The notes under the pieces are model-generated. The model did no database searches, had not been told where the DNA came from, and saw only the letters and a list, made by a program, of their open reading frames with translations. Both the position numbers and the translations under genes were made by a program. Source: Pseudomonadota bacterium (GTDB taxonomy: Bacteria > Desulfobacterota > Desulfobacteria > Desulfobacterales > Desulfobacteraceae). From it: DNA of 12,943 bases. This document shows, in pieces, positions 8,063-12,943 of the stretch; within the stretch, counting starts at the first letter, position 1; each line of letters opens with the position of its first letter. The stretch covers positions 1-12,943 of the forward strand of contig JAHIVS010000040.1 of the NCBI GenBank assembly GCA_018816605.1. Direction: 5' to 3'.

Positions 8063-8164
8063 GTCGGATCTCCCCTGGACAAGACCATCAGCGGGGGACA
8101 GCGCAAGCGGCTGAACAGCGCCCTTGAACTGATCCGGGAACCTTGCGGCCTTTTTGTGGACGAG
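8063..8164 (+). pseudogene. Internal fragment of an ABC-transporter ATPase
   Basis: A 34-codon piece reads VGSPLDKTISGGQRKRLNSA followed by LELIREPCGLFVDE. It contains an ABC signature equivalent (ISGGQ) and the Walker B strand (LFVDE), spaced as in the ABCG/FHA-type ATPases, where VGSPLDKTISGGQRKR is very typical. After VDE the expected PTSGL sequence is lost and the frame continues as unrelated APILAWMRW to a TGA near 8222. The N-terminus with the Walker A motif is absent, replaced by the transposase remnant. No ATPase of this type remains nearby, so this is debris of a deleted gene and not part of the downstream peptide transporter. Confidence 0.7.
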
Positions 8165-8329
8165 GCCCCGATCCTGGCCTGGATGCGGTGGTCCCCAAAA
8201 ACCGCAGAATCTGTTCCGCTTTGAATCACAAGATAAACTGCATTTTAAGCATTTGTAATCCTTATCCTACAAATCCCTTCCGTTTTTCCTATGCAGAATC
8301 AGCTTTATACCGACAGCTATGATGTTGAT

Positions 8330-8358
8330 TTGATGCTAAGTCTAAAGGCAACTAATAC
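8330..8358 (+). promoter_or_regulatory. Weak candidate promoter for the amidohydrolase
   Basis: TTGATG (8330-8335) is followed after 17 bases by TAATAC (8353-8358). The -35 box is fair and the -10 box poor. Position fits, about 50 bases before the ATG at 8410, but the region is AT-rich and chance matches are easy. Confidence 0.25.
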
Positions 8359-8400
8359 ATAAATATAAAAGGCCGGGTATCTTCAGCCGTGCCTGTAAGC

Positions 8401-8404
8401 GGAG
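8401..8404 (+). promoter_or_regulatory. Ribosome binding site fixing the amidohydrolase start
   Basis: GGAG lies 5 bases before the ATG at 8410. The same frame is open upstream to a GTG at 8389, but that codon lacks a site and would add seven residues (MPVSGDN) not expected in the family. Confidence 0.6.
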
Positions 8405-8409
8405 ATAAT

Positions 8410-9600
8410 ATGAAAACAGCATTTCTAAACGGCAGGGTTTTTGTGGGAGATGGAACCGTATTGGAGCAGGCCAACGTGCTTGTTGAAGATGACAGGATTG
8501 TTCATATCGTCAAAAAAGATTCAGAGATTCCGCCGGGCACCCATAAAATCCCCATTGGAGACGCCACGCTTTTCCCCGGGTTTATCGATACCCATGTTCA
8601 CATGATCATGGATGCCAGTCCAAACCCCATCGGTACTCTGGCCAAACAGTCAGATGCCACCACCACCATTGTTGGAGTGAAAAATGCCGAAAAAACACTG
8701 GCATCCGGTATCACAACGGTTCGGGATATGGGGGGAAAGAACCATATTGATATCGAGTTGAAAAAGGCCATTGACTCCGGACTCACCCGTGGACCCCGGA
8801 TGCTGGTTGCAGGACGGCTCATCTGTATGACCGGCGGCCATGGCTGGCCCATTGGCCGGGAAGCAGACAGCCCGGATGAGGTCAGGCGTGCGGTCAGAGA
8901 GCAGATAAAAGCCGGCGCAGACCTGATCAAGCTCATGGCCACCGGCGGGGTCTTGACCCCATCCGTTGAACCGGGAAGCCCTCAGCTGTCATATGAAGAG
9001 ATGAAAACCGGCATTGAAGAAGCCCATAAAGCAGGAAAAAAAACCGCTACCCATGCCATGGGAAGCCAGGGGATCATGGATGCCCTCCGTGCCGGTATCG
9101 ATTCCATCGAACACGGGATCTATCTAACAGACGAAATCATCTCTTTTATGATTAAACACCAGGTGTTTCTTGTTCCCACCATTGCCGCCCTGCACCATAT
9201 TGAAGTAAGTGGGACCGCTTCCGGGATACCGGCATGGGCCGTTGAAAAGAGCAATGTTGTTGCTCCCTATCACAGGGAGAGTATAAAAAAAGCCCACAAA
9301 GCCGGTGTGGCCATTGCCATGGGAACCGATGCCGGAACGCCCTTTAACCACCATGGAAAAAATCTCATGGAAATCCCCTTACTGGCTGCCCATGGGTTGT
9401 CGCCCATGGCGGCATTGATGGCCGGAACCTCTGTTGCCGCAAAGGTTGTGGGAATGGAAGATCAAATTGGAACTATTGAGCAGGGAAAACTGGCGGATCT
9501 GGTTCTGGTCAAGGGCAATCCCGTGGAAAACATTGATATCCTTCGTAAAGAGGATGCGGTTTCCCTGGTGATGAAGGGAGGACAAATCCTACGATCCTGA
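8410..9600 (+). CDS. Metal-dependent amidohydrolase, Xaa-Pro dipeptidase/imidazolonepropionase-like group
   Basis: A 396-residue cytoplasmic enzyme of the amidohydrolase superfamily with a binuclear metal centre. All ligands are visible: HxH at His62 and His64 (FIDTHVHM), the lysine expected to be carboxylated at Lys174 (GADLIKLMATGG), His215 (ATHAMG), His235 (IEHGIYL) and Asp307 (MGTDAGTPFNHHG). The N- and C-terminal beta-sandwich is present (NVLVEDDRI; GTIEQGKLADLVLVKGNP). There is no signal peptide. This group includes dipeptidases acting on Xaa-Pro or Xaa-Arg and N-acyl amino acids, so the true substrate cannot be read from sequence. The gene precedes an oligopeptide-type ABC importer by 101 bases in the same direction; I infer that it cleaves the imported peptide-like or cyclic amide compound inside the cell. 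Its start is set by GGAG at 8401-8404. Confidence 0.92.
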   Translation: MKTAFLNGRVFVGDGTVLEQANVLVEDDRIVHIVKKDSEIPPGTHKIPIGDATLFPGFIDTHVHMIMDASPNPIGTLAKQSDATTTIVGVKNAEKTLASGITTVRDMGGKNHIDIELKKAIDSGLTRGPRMLVAGRLICMTGGHGWPIGREADSPDEVRRAVREQIKAGADLIKLMATGGVLTPSVEPGSPQLSYEEMKTGIEEAHKAGKKTATHAMGSQGIMDALRAGIDSIEHGIYLTDEIISFMIKHQVFLVPTIAALHHIEVSGTASGIPAWAVEKSNVVAPYHRESIKKAHKAGVAIAMGTDAGTPFNHHGKNLMEIPLLAAHGLSPMAALMAGTSVAAKVVGMEDQIGTIEQGKLADLVLVKGNPVENIDILRKEDAVSLVMKGGQILRS

Positions 9601-9646
9601 GCTTACCCAAATTCTACTGTGCTGCCATGTTCTATGTGGCGTGTCG

Positions 9647-9676
9647 GTTACATCGTTGCAAACAATTTATTATAAT
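9647..9676 (+). promoter_or_regulatory. Candidate promoter for the ABC importer genes
   Basis: A perfect -10 box TATAAT (9671-9676) lies 18 bases after GTTACA (9647-9652), a 4 of 6 match to the -35 consensus. Transcription would begin about 6 bases before the strong ribosome site of the binding-protein gene, giving a very short leader. This would allow the abundant binding protein to be made apart from the amidohydrolase. Confidence 0.4.
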
Positions 9677-9688
9677 CTGTTGTAAAAA

Positions 9689-9694
9689 AGGAGG
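9689..9694 (+). promoter_or_regulatory. Strong Shine-Dalgarno fixing the binding-protein start
   Basis: AGGAGG lies 7 bases before the ATG at 9702. The frame is open further upstream to an ATG at 9627, but that would add 25 residues rich in Cys and His before a normal signal peptide, and it has no such site. Confidence 0.85.
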
Positions 9695-9701
9695 AGAAAA
9701 C

Positions 9702-11267
9702 ATGAGAAAAACAAACCGATTAACGTGGTTTCAACCTGTTTTTATCAGCTTTGCTGCCCTTGCTTTGTTGGTATTTATGATAGTACCCGTGGCAGGTGCG
9801 GCCCAGATCAAGGAATTAAAAATCGGTATCGGTGTAGATGCAGACACCTTTAATCCCCAGGAACAGACCACGACCCTGTTCCAGAATATCTGTGACCTGA
9901 TCTATGACAACATGTATTACCAGGACCCCGACGGCAAACTTCACCCTCGACTTCTTGCGGGCCATGAAGTTTCCGAGGACGGGCTGACCTGGACTCTCAA
10001 GCTTCAAAAAGGGGCTAAGTTCAGTGATGGCAGTGATTATAACGCCGATGTGGTTAAAACCACCTGGGACAGAATTCTGGATCCCAAAATGCGGGTTCCC
10101 CTGCGGTTTGCCGTCTCCATGGTCAAAGAGTGCGTCAAAGTGGATGACCATACTGTAAAATTAAACCTGAAATACCCCTTTGCACCTCTGGATGCCACTT
10201 TGTCCATGGCCCTTGTGGCACCTATCAGTCTTGCCGCCATAGAAAAACATGGTGAGGATGTGCGACAGTATCCTGTGGGCGCCGGTCCCTATGTGCTCAG
10301 CAAATGGGTCAAAGGAGACAGGATTGAATTGATCCGAAATGAAAACTATTGGGGAAAAGCCCCCACGGTTGACAAGATCATCTTTAAAGTTATCCCGGAA
10401 GCCACCACCCGGGAAGCCATGCTTCGAACCGGCGAAATTGATATCTGCTACAAACCGCTGCCTTCCAATGTAGCCTCTCTCGAGGCCCAGAGCAATATCC
10501 GCGTGGAGATGCCCCTGGATACCAGAACGATTTATATGGGCCTTAATTGTTTAAAAGGACCGACAACCGACAAACGGGTTCGCCAGGCCTTTAACTATGC
10601 CATTGATAAAAAAGCCATTGTGGAACGAATTTTATTCAACACTGCCCAGCCCATGGACGGTCCGGTATCTCCCAAAGTATTCGGGTATGTCAAAATGGAC
10701 AAACAATATGACTATAATCCCAAAAAAGCCAAGGCGCTCCTTGAGGAAGCTAACTTTGATTTTTCAAGAACCCTTCAGATGAGAACTCCCAATGGCCGCT
10801 ATCTTTTTGACAAACAGGTTGCCGAGGTGGTACAGGCCCAACTCCAGGCGATCGGAGTTAAAGTGCAATTGAGAACCTATGACTGGCCGACCTATATAGC
10901 AGGCCTGTTAAAACCCATTGAAGAGACAGAACTGGAAGTTTTTCTTCTGGGCTGGGGCCCCTTATTCCTGGATGCGGACATGGGGCTTTACGGCCAATTT
11001 ACCACAGAGGTTAATCCGCCCAAAGGTCTGGGATCTTCCTTCTATTCCAATCCCACTTTTGATGCGCTGATGATTCAAACCAGAAAAGAACAGGACCCTG
11101 CCAAACGCTTTGACCTGCTCAAAAAGGCTTCTGAAATTGTCTGGGAAGATTCTCCCTGGATCTGGCTCCATGTTGAAAAGTTTGTTCTGGCCTATTCCAG
11201 CAAGATAAAAAATCTGGTGGTTACCCCAACGGAAAAATTTTATCCAACCTATATTACCATGGAATAA
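9702..11267 (+). CDS. Periplasmic oligopeptide-type ABC binding protein, SBP_bac_5 family
   Basis: A 521-residue extracytoplasmic solute receptor for a peptide/opine/nickel-type ABC importer. The signal peptide is clear (basic MRKTNR, long core FISFAALALLVFMIVPV, likely cut after AGA near residue 33) and has no lipobox Cys, so the protein should be soluble in the periplasm. Family landmarks: GVDADTFNPQEQ at 44-55, DLIYDNMYYQDPDGKLHPRL, then SEDGLTWTLKLQKGAKFSDG (91-110), the GAGPYVLSKWVKGDRIELIR region (193-212; GAGPY where GTGPY is commonest) ending in NENYWGKAP, and EATTREAMLRTGEID. The C-terminal lobe ends in the usual SPWIWLHVEKFVLAY segment. The permease gene begins 9 bases after its stop. 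The ligand is unknown; by family it could be a di- or oligopeptide, and the neighbouring amidohydrolase suggests a compound with a hydrolysable amide bond. It is only distantly similar to the other SBP_bac_5 protein in this window. Confidence 0.94.
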   Translation: MRKTNRLTWFQPVFISFAALALLVFMIVPVAGAAQIKELKIGIGVDADTFNPQEQTTTLFQNICDLIYDNMYYQDPDGKLHPRLLAGHEVSEDGLTWTLKLQKGAKFSDGSDYNADVVKTTWDRILDPKMRVPLRFAVSMVKECVKVDDHTVKLNLKYPFAPLDATLSMALVAPISLAAIEKHGEDVRQYPVGAGPYVLSKWVKGDRIELIRNENYWGKAPTVDKIIFKVIPEATTREAMLRTGEIDICYKPLPSNVASLEAQSNIRVEMPLDTRTIYMGLNCLKGPTTDKRVRQAFNYAIDKKAIVERILFNTAQPMDGPVSPKVFGYVKMDKQYDYNPKKAKALLEEANFDFSRTLQMRTPNGRYLFDKQVAEVVQAQLQAIGVKVQLRTYDWPTYIAGLLKPIEETELEVFLLGWGPLFLDADMGLYGQFTTEVNPPKGLGSSFYSNPTFDALMIQTRKEQDPAKRFDLLKKASEIVWEDSPWIWLHVEKFVLAYSSKIKNLVVTPTEKFYPTYITME

Positions 11268-11276
11268 TCTATACCC

Positions 11277-12197
11277 ATGATCAATTTTCTCTTAAAACGG
11301 TTGTTATCCATTATACCGGTTCTCCTAGGAATCTCTCTGCTATTGTTCATTATGCTGAGGATGCTCCCGGGAGATCCGGCACAGGTTTTGGCCGGCCAGA
11401 TGGCGTCTCCTGAAGATGTAGAGATAATCCGGGTTCAAATGGGGCTGGATCAACCCTTACATATCCAGTATTCAACCTTTTTGAACCGGTTGCTTCACCT
11501 GGACCTGGGGGTATCGGCCCGGACACAGAACCCGGTGATGGAAGAGGTGTGGGCAAGACTGCCCAACACCATTCTTCTGGCGATGTCCGCCATTATTATC
11601 GCCTGTGCCCTTGGCATCCCCGCAGGAATTATTGCGGCAGTCAGGCCCTATACCTGGGTGGACTACCTGGTGACAATTGCCTCCCTTGTGGGAATCTCCA
11701 TGCCGGTCTTCTGGCTGGGGATTATGCTGATGATCCTTTTTTCCATCACTCTGCAGTGGCTCCCGGCCGGCGGCATCGGCACCTGGCAGCACATGGTTCT
11801 GCCGTCGATCACCCTGGCGGCTTTTGTGGTGGCCTTTATTGCGCGGATGACAAGATCCAGCATGCTTGAAGTGCTGTCCCAAGATTATGTGATAACAGCC
11901 CGTTCCAAAGGGTTAAAAGAAAAATGGGTCATCATCAAGCATGCCCTGAAAAACGCACTGATCCCTATCATTACCGTGGTAGGGCTTCAGTTCGGGCTGC
12001 TGCTGGGTGGTGCGGTATTAACGGAAACCGTATTTGCCTGGCCCGGCCTGGGACGCCTGATTGTAGATTCCATCCTGGCCCGGGACTATGCAATGATTCA
12101 GGGCAGTATTTTAATATTCGGACTGCTCTATACCCTGGTTAACCTAATGGTTGACCTTATTTATGCTTTGGTGGACCCAAGAATTCGCTATGAATGA
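11277..12197 (+). CDS. ABC-transporter inner-membrane permease, DppB/OppB type
   Basis: A 306-residue inner-membrane subunit that forms one half of the translocation pore. The N-terminus has the standard pattern of this class, an inside-facing FLLKRLLSIIPVLLGIS helix followed by FIMLRMLPGDPA. Six membrane segments are expected at about 9-29, 97-121, 133-160, 176-195, 233-255 and 278-298. The cytoplasmic EAA loop that contacts the ATPase is at 203-230 (DYVITARSKGLKEKWVIIKH), and ETVFAWPGLGRL and the C-terminal VDPRIRYE are typical. It starts 9 bases after the binding-protein stop without a strong ribosome site, so translation is probably coupled. It overlaps the next gene by 8 bases. The ligand is set by the binding protein and remains unknown. 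Confidence 0.95.
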   Translation: MINFLLKRLLSIIPVLLGISLLLFIMLRMLPGDPAQVLAGQMASPEDVEIIRVQMGLDQPLHIQYSTFLNRLLHLDLGVSARTQNPVMEEVWARLPNTILLAMSAIIIACALGIPAGIIAAVRPYTWVDYLVTIASLVGISMPVFWLGIMLMILFSITLQWLPAGGIGTWQHMVLPSITLAAFVVAFIARMTRSSMLEVLSQDYVITARSKGLKEKWVIIKHALKNALIPIITVVGLQFGLLLGGAVLTETVFAWPGLGRLIVDSILARDYAMIQGSILIFGLLYTLVNLMVDLIYALVDPRIRYE

Positions 12198-12943
12198 TAT
12201 CCATATGACTAGAAAAAACGATGAAGATGAGCCGGCAGAAGGGGGAGATGAATCTTCTTCCCGTGGATGGGCCAAGCTCAAACGAAACAAGGCTGCCTTT
12301 CTGGGTGGAATTTTCCTTTCACTTTATATTGGTTGTGCCCTTTTTGCTCCCCTGATGTTCAAGGGAGATCCGTCTGCCCCGGATTTGTTCAACTCACTCT
12401 CACCGCCTTCCATGGAATATTTTTTAGGAACCGATGAACTGGGCCGATCCATAATGGGCCGGATACTTTACGGGTCCAGGATATCTTTGATGATCGCCCT
12501 GGGTGTGGTCGGGGTGGGACTTTTATTCGGGGTCCCCGTGGGGCTTATCTCCGGTTACTACGGGGGAAAAGTCGATTTTCTCATCCAGCGCTTTACAGAT
12601 ATTATGCTGGCATTTCCAGGTTTCTTGCTGGCCCTGGCCCTGGTTGCCATTCTGGGTGTGGGGTTAAAAAACACGGTGATCTCCATCGGGATCAGCATGA
12701 TACCCTTGTATATCCGGCTGGTGAGAGGCTGTGTTCTGACCGTCCGGGAGGAGGTTTATGTGGAAGCGGCCCGGGCAAGCGGCACAAAGGATAAAAATAT
12801 CATCTTTCGTCACATCCTTCCCAATGTCATGGCACCCATTATTGTTCAGACCTCTTTGTGCATGGGCACGGCAATTTTATTTGCTGCAGGCCTGGGGTTT
12901 CTGGGTATAGGGGTCCAGCCCCCCACCCCTGAATGGGGCTCCA
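12190..12943 (+). CDS. ABC-transporter inner-membrane permease, DppC/OppC type (partial at 3' end)
   Basis: The second pore subunit is open to the window edge, with 251 codons visible of an expected 280-300. A hydrophilic acidic head (DEDEPAEGGDESSSRG) leads into the OppC-N motif (KLKRNKAAFLGG) and first helix. Then come the diagnostic FLGTDELGRSIMGRILYGSR (78-97), GLISGYYGGKVDFLIQRFTD and DIMLAFPGFLLALAL, and the EAA loop EEVYVEAARASGTKDKNIIF (187-206) with RHILPN after it. The end reaches GLGFLGIGVQPPTPEWG, near the C-terminus of the family. The ATG at 12190 lies inside the end of the previous permease gene (8-base overlap); an ATG at 12205 is the alternative. Neither has a clear ribosome site, which fits translational coupling. 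ATPase subunits would be expected just beyond the window. Confidence 0.94.
   Translation, partial: MNDIHMTRKNDEDEPAEGGDESSSRGWAKLKRNKAAFLGGIFLSLYIGCALFAPLMFKGDPSAPDLFNSLSPPSMEYFLGTDELGRSIMGRILYGSRISLMIALGVVGVGLLFGVPVGLISGYYGGKVDFLIQRFTDIMLAFPGFLLALALVAILGVGLKNTVISIGISMIPLYIRLVRGCVLTVREEVYVEAARASGTKDKNIIFRHILPNVMAPIIVQTSLCMGTAILFAAGLGFLGIGVQPPTPEWGS

Larger units (their letters stand above)
8165..8409. other. Non-coding stretch before the amidohydrolase
   Basis: No complete gene is seen here. From about 8190 a plus-strand frame reads NLFRFESQDKLHFKHL and ends at TAA near 8250, possibly another decayed C-terminus, unidentified. The rest is AT-rich and carries the likely promoter region of the amidohydrolase and transporter genes. 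Confidence 0.4.

Noticed and set aside
8170..8184. Frame-shifted DPGLD after the ABC fragment as a continuation of the ATPase D-loop region
   Set aside because: It may be a remnant with a small deletion, but five residues in another frame are too few to claim; I limited the fragment to the clear part.
9606..9645. Possible terminator after the amidohydrolase gene (GCCA/TGGC inverted repeat)
   Set aside because: The stem is only about five base pairs and has no T-run after it.

Overview
The window looks like a chromosomal stretch from a Gram-negative anaerobe, most likely a sulfate-reducing desulfobacterium (Desulfobacterota). This is an inference from the outer-membrane TonB receptor, the large multi-PAS hybrid histidine kinase, the moderate GC content and the general flavour of the proteins. 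No rRNA, tRNA or CRISPR array is visible.

Left part (1-4215, minus strand): a compact operon reads TonB-dependent receptor, then a periplasmic SBP_bac_5 (NikA/OppA-like) binding protein, then the first 47 codons of a probable SAM-dependent methyltransferase that leaves the window. Receptor and binding protein overlap, and a 17-codon mini-frame bridges binding protein and methyltransferase with ATGA overlaps at both ends. The receptor is preceded by a roughly 435-base intergenic region holding a candidate sigma-70 promoter, a GC-rich hairpin at the expected 5' end of the RNA, and a long imperfect hairpin followed by nine Ts. Together these look like a structured leader with a possible attenuator. 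The set suggests outer-membrane and periplasmic uptake of a metal-metallophore complex or a small peptide-like ligand.

Middle (4216-8409): a large membrane-bound hybrid sensor kinase on the minus strand, with four PAS domains, HisKA, HATPase and receiver. Its periplasmic SBP_bac_3-like sensor domain appears to have lost its C-terminal half. Upstream of it lies a scrapyard: the C-terminal end of an IS1634/IS4-type transposase (minus strand) abuts, within a few bases, a 34-codon piece of an ABC-transporter ATPase (plus strand). Neither is functional.

Right part (8410-12943, plus strand): a cytoplasmic metal-dependent amidohydrolase of the Xaa-Pro dipeptidase/imidazolonepropionase-like group is followed by a second SBP_bac_5 binding protein and two DppB/DppC-type permeases, the second cut by the window edge. 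This is an oligopeptide-type ABC importer (ATPases presumably follow beyond the edge) linked to an enzyme that probably hydrolyses the imported compound. Nothing here is a clearly new system; the most interesting items are the receptor leader, the truncated sensor domain and the receptor/binding-protein/methyltransferase operon.
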